Source: Panagrolaimus kolymaensis (taxonomy: Eukaryota > Nematoda > Chromadorea > Rhabditida > Panagrolaimidae). Taken from it: a DNA stretch of 64,000 nucleotides. Location: contig JAJQJQ010000002.1 of NCBI GenBank assembly GCA_028622995.1, positions 8,804,001 through 8,868,000 on the forward strand, in the 5' to 3' direction. Shown in pieces: positions 10,994 through 23,925 of this stretch. Under the pieces are notes generated by a model. It worked only from the letters and a program-made list of their open reading frames with translations, ran no database searches and was not told the DNA's origin. A program made the translations under genes and the position numbers. Every line of letters starts with the position of its first letter. Position 1 is the first letter of the stretch.

Positions 10994-11428
10994 CATCCAC
11001 ACTATGTTTTATTTGTTTTGGATTTTAAGTAAATTCATAAACTATTTTTTTTGTTCCAATTTTCTTAAAACATTTCTCTAGCCCAACAACACTGTAAAGC
11101 ATCGAGGTTTTTTATTTTCCCTTCATCAAATTTTTCATCCAAACTATGTTTTATTTGTTTTGGATTTTAAGTAAATTCAAAAACTATTTTTTTTGTTCCA
11201 ATTTTCTTAAAACATTTCTCTAGCCCAACAACATTGTAAAGCATCGAGGTTTTTTATTTTCCCTTCATCAAATTTTTCATCCACACTATGTTTTATTTGT
11301 TTTGGATTTTAAGTAAATTCATAAACTATTTTTTTTGTTCGAATTTTCTTAAAACATTTCTCTAGCCCAACAACACTGTAAAGCATCGAGGTTTTTTATT
11401 TTCCCTTCATCAAATTTTTCATCCACAC
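10994..11428 (+). repeat. Module with c.139 C and AATTCAAAAAC markers
   Basis: CATCCACAC occurs at 10,994, 11,278 and 11,420, and AATTCAAAAAC (TTCAAAAAC at 11,176) lies between the first two. The order around it is a TTCCAA/ACACTG copy, a TTCCAA/ACATTG copy, CATCCACAC + TTCCAA copy, the AAAAAC copy with ACATTG, and CATCCACAC again. The same five-step order recurs near 23,350-23,925. Confidence 0.75.
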
Positions 11429-12139
11429 TATGTTTTATTTGTTTTGGATTTTAAGTAAATTCATAAACTATTTTTTTTGTTCGAATTTTCTTAAAACATT
11501 TCTCTAGCCCAACAACACTGTAAAGCATCGAGGTTTTTTATTTTCCCTTCATCAAATTTTTCATCCAAACTATGGTTTATTTGTTTTGGATTTTAAGTAA
11601 ATTCATAAACTATTTTTTTTGTTCGAATTTTCTTAAAACATTTCTCTAGCCTAACAACACTGTAAAGCATCGAGGTTTTTTATTTTCCCTTCATCAAATT
11701 TTTCATCCAAACTATGGTTTATTTGTTTTGGATTTTAAGTAAATTCATAAACTATTTTTTTTGTTCGAATTTTCTTAAAACATTTCTCTAGCCTAACAAC
11801 ACTGTAAAGCATCGAGGTTTTTTATTTTCCCTTCATCAAATTTTTCATCCAAACTATGGTTTATTTGTTTTGGATTTTAAGTAAATTCATAAACTATTTT
11901 TTTTGTTCCAATTTTCTTAAAACATTTCTCTAGCCCAACAACATTGTAAAGCATCGAGGTTTTTTATTTTCCCTTCATCAAATTTTTCATCCAAACTATG
12001 TTTTATTTGTTTTGGATTTTAAGTAAATTCATAAACTATTTTTTTTGTTCCAATTTTCTTAAAACATTTCTCTAGCCCAACAACACTGTAAAGCATCGAG
12101 GTTTTTTATTTTCCCTTCATCAAATTTTTCATCCAAACT

Positions 12140-14126
12140 ATGGTTTATTTGTTTTGGATTTTAAGTAAATTCATAAACTATTTTTTTTGTTCGAATTTTC
12201 TTAAAACATTTATCTAGCCCAACAACACTGTAAAGCATCGAGGTTTTTTATTTTCCCTTCATCAAATTTTTCATCCAAACTATGTTTTATTTGTTTTGGA
12301 TTTTAAGTAAATTCATAAACTATTTTTTTTGTTCCAATTTTCTTAAAACATTTCTCTAGCCCAACAACACTGTAAAGCATCGAGGTTTTTTATTTTCCCT
12401 TCATCAAATTTTTCATCCAAACTATGGTTTATTTGTTTTGGATTTTAAGTAAATTCATAAACTATTTTTTTTGTTCGAATTTTCTTAAAACATTTCTCTA
12501 GCCCAACAACACTGTAAAGCATCGAGGTTTTTTATTTTCCCTTCATCAAATTTTTCATCCAAACTATGGTTTATTTGTTTTGGATTTTAAGTAAATTCAT
12601 AAACTATTTTTTTTGTTCGAATTTTCTTAAAACATTTCTCTAGCCTAACAACACTGTAAAGCATCGAGGTTTTTTATTTTCCCTTCATCAAATTTTTCAT
12701 CCAAACTATGGTTTATTTGTTTTGGATTTTAAGTAAATTCATAAACTATTTTTTTTGTTCGAATTTTCTTAAAACATTTCTTTAGCCCAACAACACTGTA
12801 AAGCATCGAGGTTTTTTATTTTCCCTTCATCAAATTTTTCATCCAAACTATGTTTTATTTGTTTTGGATTTTAAGTAAATTCATAAACTATTTTTTTTGT
12901 TCCAATTTTCTTAAAACATTTCTCTAGCCCAACAACACTGTAAAGCATCGAGGTTTTTTATTTTCCCTTCATCAAATTTTTCATCCAAACTATGTTTTAT
13001 TTGTTTTGGATTTTAAGTAAATTCATAAACTATTTTTTTTGTTCCAATTTTCTTAAAACATTTCTCTAGCCCAACAACATTGTAAAGCATCGAGGTTTTT
13101 TATTTTCCCTTCATCAAATTTTCCATCCAAACTATGTTTTATTTGTTTTGGATTTTAAGTAAATTCATAAACTATTTTTTTTGTTCCAATTTTCTTAAAA
13201 CATTTCTCTAGCCCAACAACACTGTAAAGCATCGAGGTTTTTTATTTTCCCTTCATCAAATTTTTCATCCAAACTATGGTTTATTTGTTTTGGATTTTAA
13301 GTAAATTCATAAACTATTTTTTTTGTTCGAATTTTCTTAAAACATTTATCTAGCCCAACAACACTGTAAAGCATCGAGGTTTTTTATTTTCCCTTCATCA
13401 AATTTTTCATCCAAACTATGTTTTATTTGTTTTGGATTTTAAGTAAATTCATAAACTATTTTTTTTGTTCCAATTTTCTTAAAACATTTCTCTAGCCCAA
13501 CAACACTGTAAAGCATCGAGGTTTTTTATTTTCCCTTCATCAAATTTTTCATCCAAACTATGGTTTATTTGTTTTGGATTTTAAGTAAATTCATAAACTA
13601 TTTTTTTTGTTCGAATTTTCTTAAAACATTTCTCTAGCCCAACAACACTGTAAAGCATCGAGGTTTTTTATTTTCCCTTCATCAAATTTTTCATCCAAAC
13701 TATGGTTTATTTGTTTTGGATTTTAAGTAAATTCATAAACTATTTTTTTTGTTCGAATTTTCTTAAAACATTTCTCTAGCCTAACAACACTGTAAAGCAT
13801 CGAGGTTTTTTATTTTCCCTTCATCAAATTTTTCATCCAAACTATGGTTTATTTGTTTTGGATTTTAAGTAAATTCATAAACTATTTTTTTTGTTCGAAT
13901 TTTCTTAAAACATTTCTTTAGCCCAACAACACTGTAAAGCATCGAGGTTTTTATTTTCCCTTCATCAAATTTTTCATCCAAACTATGTTTTATTTGTTTT
14001 GGATTTTAAGTAAATTCATAAACTATTTTTTTTGTTCCAATTTTCTTAAAACATTTCTCTAGCCCAACAACACTGTAAAGCATCGAGGTTTTTTATTTTC
14101 CCTTCATCAAATTTTTCATCCAAACT
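12140..14126 (+). repeat. 8-mer higher-order repeat, 1,136 bp
   Basis: Unit 1 (12,140-13,275) reads: c.4 G TTCGAA with c.73 A; TTCCAA; c.4 G TTCGAA; c.4 G TTCGAA with AGCCTAAC; c.4 G TTCGAA with CTTTAG; TTCCAA; TTCCAA with ACATTG; TTCCAA. Unit 2 starts at 13,276, exactly 8 x 142 bp later, and repeats the first six steps to 14,126. The only length change is a single T deletion in its fifth copy. Confidence 0.8.
13948..13952 (+). other. T6-to-T5 deletion in one monomer
   Basis: The T6 tract at c.105-110 is reduced to five T here, giving a 141-bp copy that is not haplotype B. I noticed no other length change at this tract in the window. It marks this copy as distinct from its partner in the preceding 8-mer unit. 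Confidence 0.85.
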
Positions 14127-14978
14127 ATGTTTTATTTGTTTTGGATTTTAAGTAAATTCATAAACTATTTTTTTTGTTCGAATTTTCTTAAAACATTTAT
14201 CTAGCCCAACAACACTGTAAAGCATCGAGGTTTTTTATTTTCCCTTCATCAAATTTTTCATCCAAACTATGGTTTATTTGTTTTGGATTTTAAGTAAATT
14301 AATAAACTATTTTTTTTGTTCGAATTTTCTTAAAACATTTTTTCTAGCCCAACAACACTGTAAAGCATCGAGGTTTTTTATTTTCCCTTCATCAAATTTT
14401 TCATCCAAACTATGGTTTATTTGTTTTGGATTTTAAGTAAATTCATAAACTATTTTTTTTGTTCGAATTTTCTTAAAACATTTATCTAGCCCAACAACAC
14501 TGTAAAGCATCGAGGTTTTTTATTTTCCCTTCATCAAATTTTTCATCCAAACTATGGTTTATTTGTTTTGGATTTTAAGTAAATTCATAAACTATTTTTT
14601 TTGTTCCAATTTTCTTAAAACATTTCTCTAGCCCAACAACACTGTAAAGCATCGAGGTTTTTTATTTTCCCTTCATCAAATTTTTCATCCAAACTATGGT
14701 TTATTTGTTTTGGATTTTAAGTAAATTCATAAACTATTTTTTTTGTTCCAATTTTCTTAAAACATTTCTCTAGCCCAACAACACTGTAAAGCATCGAGGT
14801 TTTTTATTTTCCCTTCATCAAATTTTTCATCCAAACTATGTTTTATTTGTTTTGGATTTTAAGTAAATTCATAAACTATTGTTTTGTTCGAATTTTCTTA
14901 AAACATTTATCTAGCCCAACAACACTGTAAAGCATCGAGGTTTTTTATTTTCCCTTCATCAAATTTTTCATCCAAACT

Positions 14979-17250
14979 ATGGTTTATTTGTTTTGGATTT
15001 TAAGTAAATTCATAAACTATTTTTTTTGTTCGAATTTTCTTAAAACATTTCTCTAGCCCAACAACACTGTAAAGCATGGAGGTTTTTTATTTTCCCTTCA
15101 TCAAATTTTTCATCCAAACTATGGTTTATTTGTTTTGGATTTTAAGTAAATTCATAAACTATTTTTTTTGTTCGAATTTTCTTAAAACATTTCTCTAGCC
15201 TAACAACACTGTAAAGCATCGAGGTTTTTTATTTTCCCTTCATCAAATTTTTCATCCAAACTATGTTTTATTTGTTTTGGATTTTAAGTAAATTCATAAA
15301 CTATTTTTTTTGTTCCAATTTTCTTAAAACATTTATCTAGCCCAACAACACTGTAAAGCATCGAGGTTTTTTATTTTCCCTTCATCAAATTTTTCATCCA
15401 AACTATGGTTTATTTGTTTTGGATTTTAAGTAAATTCATAAACTATTTTTTTTGTTCCAATTTTCTTAAAACATTTCTCTAGCCCAACAACACTGTAAAG
15501 CATCGAGGTTTTTTATTTTCCCTTCATCAAATTTTTCATCCAAACTATGGTTTATTTGTTTTGGATTTTAAGTAAATTCATAAACTATTTTTTTTGTTCC
15601 AATTTTCTTAAAACATTTCTCTAGCCCAACAACACTGTAAAGCATCGAGGTTTTTTATTTTCCCTTCATCAAATTTTTCATCCAAACTATGGTTTATTTG
15701 TTTTGGATTTTAAGTAAATTCATAAACTATTTTTTTTGTTCGAATTTTCTTAAAACATTTCTCTAGCCCAACAACACTGTAAAGCATGGAGGTTTTTTAT
15801 TTTCCCTTCATCAAATTTTTCATCCAAACTATGGTTTATTTGTTTTGGATTTTAAGTAAATTCATAAACTATTTTTTTTGTTCGAATTTTCTTAAAACAT
15901 TTCTCTAGCCTAACAACACTGTAAAGCATCGAGGTTTTTTATTTTCCCTTCATCAAATTTTTCATCCAAACTATGTTTTATTTGTTTTGGATTTTAAGTA
16001 AATTCATAAACTATTTTTTTTGTTCCAATTTTCTTAAAACATTTCTCTAGCCCAACAACACTGTAAAGCATCGAGGTTTTTTATTTTCCCTTCATCAAAT
16101 TTTTCATCCAAACTATGTTTTATTTGTTTTGGATTTTAAGTAAATTCATAAACTATTTTTTTTGTTCCAATTTTCTTAAAACATTTCTCTAGCCCAACAA
16201 CATTGTAAAGCATCGAGGTTTTTTATTTTCCCTTCATCAAATTTTTCATCCAAACTATGGTTTATTTGTTTTGGATTTTAAGTAAATTCATAAACTATTT
16301 TTTTTGTTCCAATTTTCTTAAAACATTTCTCTAGCCCAACAACACTGTAAAGCATCGAGGTTTTTTATTTTCCCTTCATCAAATTTTTCATCCAAACTAT
16401 GGTTTATTTGTTTTGGATTTTAAGTAAATTCATAAACTATTTTTTTTGTTCCAATTTTCTTAAAACATTTCTCTAGCCCAACAACACTGTAAAGCATCGA
16501 GGTTTTTTATTTTCCCTTCATCAAATTTTTCATCCAAACTATGGTTTATTTGTTTTGGATTTTAAGTAAATTCATAAACTATTTTTTTTGTTCGTATTTT
16601 CTTAAAACATTTATCTAGCCCAACAACACTGTAAAGCATCGAGGTTTTTTATTTTCCCTTCATCAAATTTTTCATCCAAACTATGGTTTATTTGTTTTGG
16701 ATTTTAAGTAAATTCATAAACTATTTTTTTTGTTCGAATTTTCTTAAAACATTTCTCTAGCCTAACAACACTGTAAAGCATCGAGGTTTTTTATTTTCCC
16801 TTCATCAAATTTTTCATCCAAACTATGTTTTATTTGTTTTGGATTTTAAGTAAATTCATAAACTATTTTTTTTGTTCCAATTTTCTTAAAACATTTCTCT
16901 AGCCCAACAACACTGTAAAGCATCGAGGTTTTTTATTTTCCCTTCATCAAATTTTTCATCCAAACTATGGTTTATTTGTTTTGGATTTTAAGTAAATTCA
17001 TAAACTATTTTTTTTGTTCCAATTTTCTTAAAACATTTCTCTAGCCCAACAACACTGTAAAGCATCGAGGTTTTTTATTTTCCCTTCATCAAATTTTTCA
17101 TCCAAACTATGGTTTATTTGTTTTGGATTTTAAGTAAATTCATAAACTATTTTTTTTGTTCCAATTTTCTTAAAACATTTCTCTAGCCCAACAACACTGT
17201 AAAGCATCGAGGTTTTTTATTTTCCCTTCATCAAATTTTTTATCCAAACT
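14979..17250 (+). repeat. 5-mer/6-mer higher-order repeat (710/852/710 bp)
   Basis: Units 14,979-15,688, 15,689-16,540 and 16,541-17,250 share the order: c.4 G TTCG copy; c.4 G TTCGAA copy with AGCCTAAC; c.4 T TTCCAA copy; two c.4 G TTCCAA copies. The middle unit has one extra TTCCAA/ACATTG copy. The first copy carries CATGGAGG in units 1 and 2 and TTCGTATT with c.73 A in unit 3. The next TTCGTATT, at 17,301, is 710 bp after the one at 16,591. Confidence 0.8.
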
Positions 17251-19948
17251 ATGGTTTATTTGTTTTGGATTTTAAGTAAATTCATAAACTATTTTTTTTG
17301 TTCGTATTTTCTTAAAACATTTATCTAGCCCAACAACACTGTAAAGCATCGAGGTTTTTTATTTTCCCTTCATCAAATTTTTCATCCAAACTATGGTTTA
17401 TTTGTTTTGGATTTTAAGTAAATTCATAAACTATTTTTTTTGTTCCAATTTTCTTAAAACATTTCTCTAGCCCAACAACAATGTAAAGCATCGAGGTTTT
17501 TTATTTTCCCTTCATCAAATTTTTCATCCAAACTATGGTTTATTTGTTTTGGATTTTAAGTAAATTCATAAACTATTTTTTTTGTTCCAATTTTCTTAAA
17601 ACATTTCTCTAGCCCAACAACACTGTAAAGCATCGAGGTTTTTTATTTTCCCTTCATCAAATTTTCCATCCAAACTATGGTTTATTTGTTTTGTATTTTA
17701 AGTAAATTCATAAACTATTTTTTTTGTTCGAATTTTCTTAAAACATTTCTCTAGCCCAACAACACTGTAAAGCATCGAGGTTTTTTATTTTCCCTTCATC
17801 AAATTTTTCATCCAAACTATGGTTTATTTGTTTTGGATTTTAAGTAAATTCATAAACTATTTTTTTTGTTCGAATTTTCTTAAAACATTTCTCTAGGCCA
17901 ACAACACTGTAAAGCATGGAGGTTTTTTATTTTCCCTTCATCAAATTTTTCATCCAAACTATGGTTTATTTGTTTTGGATTTTAAGTAAATTCATAAACT
18001 ATTTTTTTTGTTCGAATTTTCTTAAAACATTTCTCTAGCCTAACAACACTGTAAAGCATCGAGGTTTTTTATTTTCCCTTCATCAAATTTTTCATCCAAA
18101 CTATGTTTTATTTGTTTTGGATTTTAAGTAAATTCATAAACTATTTTTTTTGTTCCAATTTTCTTAAAACATTTCTCTAGCCCAACAACATTGTAAAGCA
18201 TCGAGGTTTTTTATTTTCCCTTCATCAAATTTTTCATCCAAACTATGTTTTATTTGTTTTGGATTTTAAGTAAATTCATAAACTATTTTTTTTGTTCCAA
18301 TTTTCTTAAAACATTTCTCTAGCCCAACAACACTGTAAAGCATCGAGGTTTTTTATTTTCCCTTCATCAAATTTTTCATCCAAACTATGGTTTATTTGTT
18401 TTGGATTTTAAGTAAATTCATAAACTATTTTTTTTGTTCGTATTTTCTTAAAACATTTATCTAGCCCAACAACACTGTAAAGCATCGAGGTTTTTTATTT
18501 TCCCTTCATCAAATTTTTCATCCAAACTATGGTTTATTTGTTTTGGATTTTAAGTAAATTCATAAACTATTTTTTTTGTTCCAATTTTCTTAAAACATTT
18601 CTCTAGCCCAACAACACTGTAAAGCATCGAGGTTTTTTATTTTCCCTTCATCAAATTTTTCATCCAAACTATGGTTTATTTGTTTTGGATTTTAAGTAAA
18701 TTCATAAACTATTTTTTTTGTTCCAATTTTCTTAAAACATTTCTCTAGCCCAACAACACTGTAAAGCATCGAGGTTTTTTATTTTCCCTTCATCAAATTT
18801 TTCATCCAAACTATGGTTTATTTGTTTTGGATTTTAAGTAAATTCATAAACTATTTTTTTTGTTCGAATTTTCTTAAAACATTTCTCTAGCCTAACAACA
18901 CTGTAAAGCATCGAGGTTTTTTATTTTCCCTTCATCAAATTTTTCATCCAAACTATGTTTTATTTGTTTTGGATTTTAAGTAAATTCATAAACTATTTTT
19001 TTTGTTCCAATTTTCTTAAAACATTTCTCTAGCCCAACAACATTGTAAAGCATCGAGGTTTTTTATTTTCCCTTCATCAAATTTTTCATCCAAACTATGT
19101 TTTATTTGTTTTGGATTTTAAGTAAATTCATAAACTATTTTTTTTGTTCCAATTTTCTTAAAACATTTCTCTAGCCCAACAACATTGTAAAGCATCGAGG
19201 TTTTTTATTTTCCCTTCATAAAATTTTTCATCCAAACTATGGTTTATTTGTTTTGTATTTTAAGTAAATTCATAAACTATTTTTTTTGTTCCAATTTTCT
19301 TAAAACATTTCTCTAGCCCAACAACATTGTAAAGCATCGAGGTTTTTTATTTTCCCTTCATCAAATTTTTCATCCAAACTATGGTTTATTTGTTTTGTAT
19401 TTTAAGTAAATTCATAAACTATTTTTTTTGTTCGAATTTTCTTAAAACATTTCTCTAGCCCAACAACACTGTAAAGCATGGAGGTTTTTTATTTTCCCTT
19501 CATCAAATTTTTCATCCAAACTATGGTTTATTTGTTTTGTATTTTAAGTAAATTCATAAACTATTTTTTTTGTTCGAATTTTCTTAAAACATTTCTCTAG
19601 CCCAACAACATTGTAAAGCATCGAGGTTTTTTATTTTCCCTTCATCAAATTTTTCATCCAAACTATGGTTTATTTGTTTTGGATTTTAAGTAAATTCATA
19701 AACTATTTTTTTTGTTCGAATTTTCTTAAAACATTTCTCTAGCCCAACAACACTGTAAAGCATGGAGGTTTTTTATTTTCCCTTCATCAAATTTTTCATC
19801 CAAACTATGGTTTATTTGTTTTGTATTTTAAGTAAATTCATAAACTATTTTTTTTGTTCGAATTTTCTTAAAACATTTCTCTAGCCCAACAACATTGTAA
19901 AGCATCGAGGTTTTTTATTTTCCCTTCATCAAATTTTTCATCCAAACT

Positions 19949-20942
19949 ATGGTTTATTTGTTTTGGATTTTAAGTAAATTCATAAACTATTTTTTTTGTT
20001 CGAATTTTCTTAAAACATTTCTCTAGCCCAACAACACTGTAAAGCATAGAGGTTTTTTATTTTCCCTTCATAAAATTTTTCATCCAAACTATGTTTTATT
20101 TGTTTTGGATTTTAAGTAAATTCATAAACTATTTTTTTTGTTCCAATTTTCTTAAAACATTTCTCTAGCCCAACAACATTGTAAAGCATCGAGGTTTTTT
20201 ATTTTCCCTTCATCAAATTTTTCATCCAAACTATGTTTTATTTGTTTTGGATTTTAAGTAAATTCATAAACTATTTTTTTTGTTCCAATTTTCTTAAAAC
20301 ATTTCTCTAGCCCAACAACATTGTAAAGCATCGAGGTTTTTTATTTTCCCTTCATCAAATTTTTCATCCAAACTATGTTTTATTTGTTTTGGATTTTAAG
20401 TAAATTCATAAACTATTTTTTTTGTTCGAATTTTCTTAAAACATTTCTCTAGCCCAACAACACTGTAAAGCATCGAGGTTTTTTATTTTCCCTTCATCAA
20501 ATTTTTCATCCAAACTATGTTTTATTTGTTTTGGATTTTAAGTAAATTCATAAACTATTTTTTTTGTTCGAATTTTCTTAAAACATTTCTCTAGCCCAAC
20601 AACACTGTAAAGCATCGAGGTTTTTTATTTTCCCTTCATCAAATTTTTCATCCAAACTATGTTTTATTTGTTTTGGATTTTAAGTAAATTCATAAACTAT
20701 TTTTTTTGTTCGAATTTTCTTAAAACATTTCTCTAGCCCAACAACACTGTAAAGCATCGAGGTTTTTTATTTTCCCTTCATCAAATTTTTCATCCAAACT
20801 ATGTTTTATTTGTTTTGGATTTTAAGTAAATTCATAAACTATTTTTTTTGTTCGAATTTTCTTAAAACATTTCTCTAGCCCAACAACATTGTAAAGCATC
20901 GAGGTTTTTTATTTTCCCTTCATCAAATTTTTCATCCAAACT
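19949..20942 (+). repeat. 994-bp 7-mer bounded by CATAGAGG copies
   Basis: Two copies carry the linked pair CATAGAGG (c.100 A) and CATAAAAT (c.124 A), with CATAGA at 20,045 and 21,039, exactly 7 x 142 bp apart. Both start with c.4 G TTCGAA and are followed by two TTCCAA/ACATTG copies. After that the two sides diverge: the first continues with four TTCGAA copies, the second with a long TTCCAA run. Confidence 0.7.
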
Positions 20943-21084
20943 ATGGTTTATTTGTTTTGGATTTTAAGTAAATTCATAAACTATTTTTTTTGTTCGAATT
21001 TTCTTAAAACATTTCTCTAGCCCAACAACACTGTAAAGCATAGAGGTTTTTTATTTTCCCTTCATAAAATTTTTCATCCAAACT

Positions 21085-22220
21085 ATGTTTTATTTGTTTT
21101 GGATTTTAAGTAAATTCATAAACTATTTTTTTTGTTCCAATTTTCTTAAAACATTTCTCTAGCCCAACAACATTGTAAAGCATCGAGGTTTTTTATTTTC
21201 CCTTCATCAAATTTTTCATCCAAACTATGTTTTATTTGTTTTGGATTTTAAGTAAATTCATAAACTATTTTTTTTGTTCCAATTTTCTTAAAACATTTCT
21301 CTAGCCCAACAACATTGTAAAGCATCGAGGTTTTTTATTTTCCCTTCATCAAATTTTTCATCCAAACTATGTTTTATTTGTTTTGGATTTTAAGTAAATT
21401 CATAAACTATTTTTTTTGTTCCAATTTTCTTAAAACATTTCTCTAGCCCAACAACATTGTAAAGCATCGAGGTTTTTTATTTTCCCTTCATCAAATTTTT
21501 CATCCAAACTATGTTTTATTTGTTTTGGATTTTAAGTAAATTCATAAACTATTTTTTTTGTTCCAATTTTCTTAAAACATTTCTCTAGCCCAACAACATT
21601 GTAAAGCATCGAGGTTTTTTATTTTCCCTTCATCAAATTTTTCATCCAAACTATGTTTTATTTGTTTTGGATTTTAAGTAAATTCATAAACTATTTTTTT
21701 TGTTCCAATTTTCTTAAAACATTTCTCTAGCCCAACAACATTGTAAAGCATCGAGGTTTTTTATTTTCCCTTCATCAAATTTTTCATCCAAACTATGTTT
21801 TATTTGTTTTGGATTTTAAGTAAATTCATAAACTATTTTTTTTGTTCCAATTTTCTTAAAACATTTCTCTAGCCCAACAACATTGTAAAGCATCGAGGTT
21901 TTTTATTTTCCCTTCATCAAATTTTTCATCCAAACTATGTTTTATTTGTTTTGGATTTTAAGTAAATTCATAAACTATTTTTTTTGTTCCAATTTTCTTA
22001 AAACATTTCTCTAGCCCAACAACATTGTAAAGCATCGAGGTTTTTTATTTTCCCTTCATCAAATTTTTCATCCAAACTATGTTTTATTTGTTTTGGATTT
22101 TAAGTAAATTCATAAACTATTTTTTTTGTTCCAATTTTCTTAAAACATTTCTCTAGCCCAACAACATTGTAAAGCATCGAGGTTTTTTATTTTCCCTTCA
22201 TCAAATTTTTCATCCAAACT
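21085..22220 (+). repeat. Run of eight apparently identical D monomers
   Basis: Eight consecutive 142-bp copies all show c.4 T, TTCCAA, CTCTAG, ACATTG and CATCGAGG, and I find no difference between them by eye. The ninth copy (from 22,221) differs by ACACTG. Such a homogeneous stretch is unusual in this window, where neighbours normally differ at one or more marker sites. It suggests a very recent single-monomer amplification. Confidence 0.82.
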
Positions 22221-23349
22221 ATGTTTTATTTGTTTTGGATTTTAAGTAAATTCATAAACTATTTTTTTTGTTCCAATTTTCTTAAAACATTTCTCTAGCC
22301 CAACAACACTGTAAAGCATCGAGGTTTTTTATTTTCCCTTCATCAAATTTTTCATCCAAACTATGTTTTATTTGTTTTGGATTTTAAGTAAATTCATAAA
22401 CTATTTTTTTTGTTCCAATTTTCTTAAAACATTTCTCTAGCCCAACAACATTGTAAAGCATCGAGGTTTTTTATTTTCCCTTCATCAAATTTTTCATCCA
22501 AACTATGTTTTATTTGTTTTGGATTTTAAGTAAATTCATAAACTATTTTTTTTGTTCGAATTTTCTTAAAACATTTCTCTAGCCCAACAACACTGTAAAG
22601 CATCGAGGTTTTTTATTTTCCCTTCATCAAATTTTTCATCCAAACTATGTTTTATTTGTTTTGGATTTTAAGTAAATTCATAAACTATTTTTTTTGTTCC
22701 AATTTTCTTAAAACATTTCTCTAGCCCAACAACATTGTAAAGCATCGAGGTTTTTTATTTTCCCTTCATCAAATTTTTCATCCACACTATGTTTTATTTG
22801 TTTTGGATTTTAAGTAAATTCATAAACTATTTTTTTTGTTCCAATTTTCTTAAAACATTTCTCTAGCCCAACAACACTGTAAAGCATCGAGGTTTTTTAT
22901 TTTCCCTTCATCAAATTTTTCATCCAAACTATGTTTTATTTGTTTTGGATTTTAAGTAAATTCATAAACTATTTTTTTTGTTCCAATTTTCTTAAAACAT
23001 TTCTCTAGCCCAACAACACTGTAAAGCATCGAGGTTTTTTATTTTCCCTTCATCAAATTTTTCATCCAAACTATGGTTTATTTGTTTTGGATTTTAAGTA
23101 AATTCATAAACTATTTTTTTTGTTCCAATTTTCTTAAAACATTTCTCTAGCCCAACAACATTGTAAAGCATCGAGGTTTTTTATTTTCCCTTCATCAAAT
23201 TTTTCATCCAAACTATGGTTTATTTGTTTTGGATTTTAAGTAAATTCATAAACTATTTTTTTTGTTCCAATTTTCTTAAAACATTTCTCTAGCCCAACAA
23301 CACTGTAAAGCATCGAGGTTTTTTATTTTCCCTTCATCAAATTTTTCAT

Positions 23350-23925
23350 CCAAACTATGTTTTATTTGTTTTGGATTTTAAGTAAATTCATAAACTATTT
23401 TTTTTGTTCCAATTTTCTTAAAACATTTCTCTAGCCCAACAACACTGTAAAGCATCGAGGTTTTTTATTTTCCCTTCATCAAATTTTTCATCCAAACTAT
23501 GTTTTATTTGTTTTGGATTTTAAGTAAATTCATAAACTATTTTTTTTGTTCCAATTTTCTTAAAACATTTCTCTAGCCCAACAACATTGTAAAGCATCGA
23601 GGTTTTTTATTTTCCCTTCATCAAATTTTTCATCCACACTATGTTTTATTTGTTTTGGATTTTAAGTAAATTCATAAACTATTTTTTTTGTTCCAATTTT
23701 CTTAAAACATTTCTCTAGCCCAACAACACTGTAAAGCATCGAGGTTTTTTATTTTCCCTTCATCAAATTTTTCATCCAAACTATGTTTTATTTGTTTTGG
23801 ATTTTAAGTAAATTCAAAAACTATTTTTTTTGTTCCAATTTTCTTAAAACATTTCTCTAGCCCAACAACATTGTAAAGCATCGAGGTTTTTTATTTTCCC
23901 TTCATCAAATTTTTCATCCACACTA
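23350..23925 (+). repeat. Second copy of the CATCCACAC / AAAAAC module
   Basis: CATCCACAC at 23,631 and 23,915 flanks a copy with TTCAAAAAC at 23,813, preceded by TTCCAA/ACACTG and TTCCAA/ACATTG copies. This reproduces the order and the 284-bp spacing at 10,994-11,286. The rare TTCAAAAAC variant is seen only at these two places, 12,637 bp apart. An extra CATCCACAC lies at 22,779. Confidence 0.75.

Larger units (their letters stand above)
8304..14978 (+). repeat. Domain 3: TTCCAA (D) monomers enter (47 copies)
   Basis: The first TTCCAA (c.54 C) copy of the window starts at 8,304. From here A and D copies interleave, with c.4 G (ATGGTTT), c.81 T (AGCCTAAC), c.89 T (ACATTG) and c.98 G (GCGTCG) variants. 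There are only three 143-bp units (near 8,915, 9,205 and 14,320), one B unit (near 14,880) and one copy with a T deletion. No unique sequence or gene is present. Confidence 0.87.
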
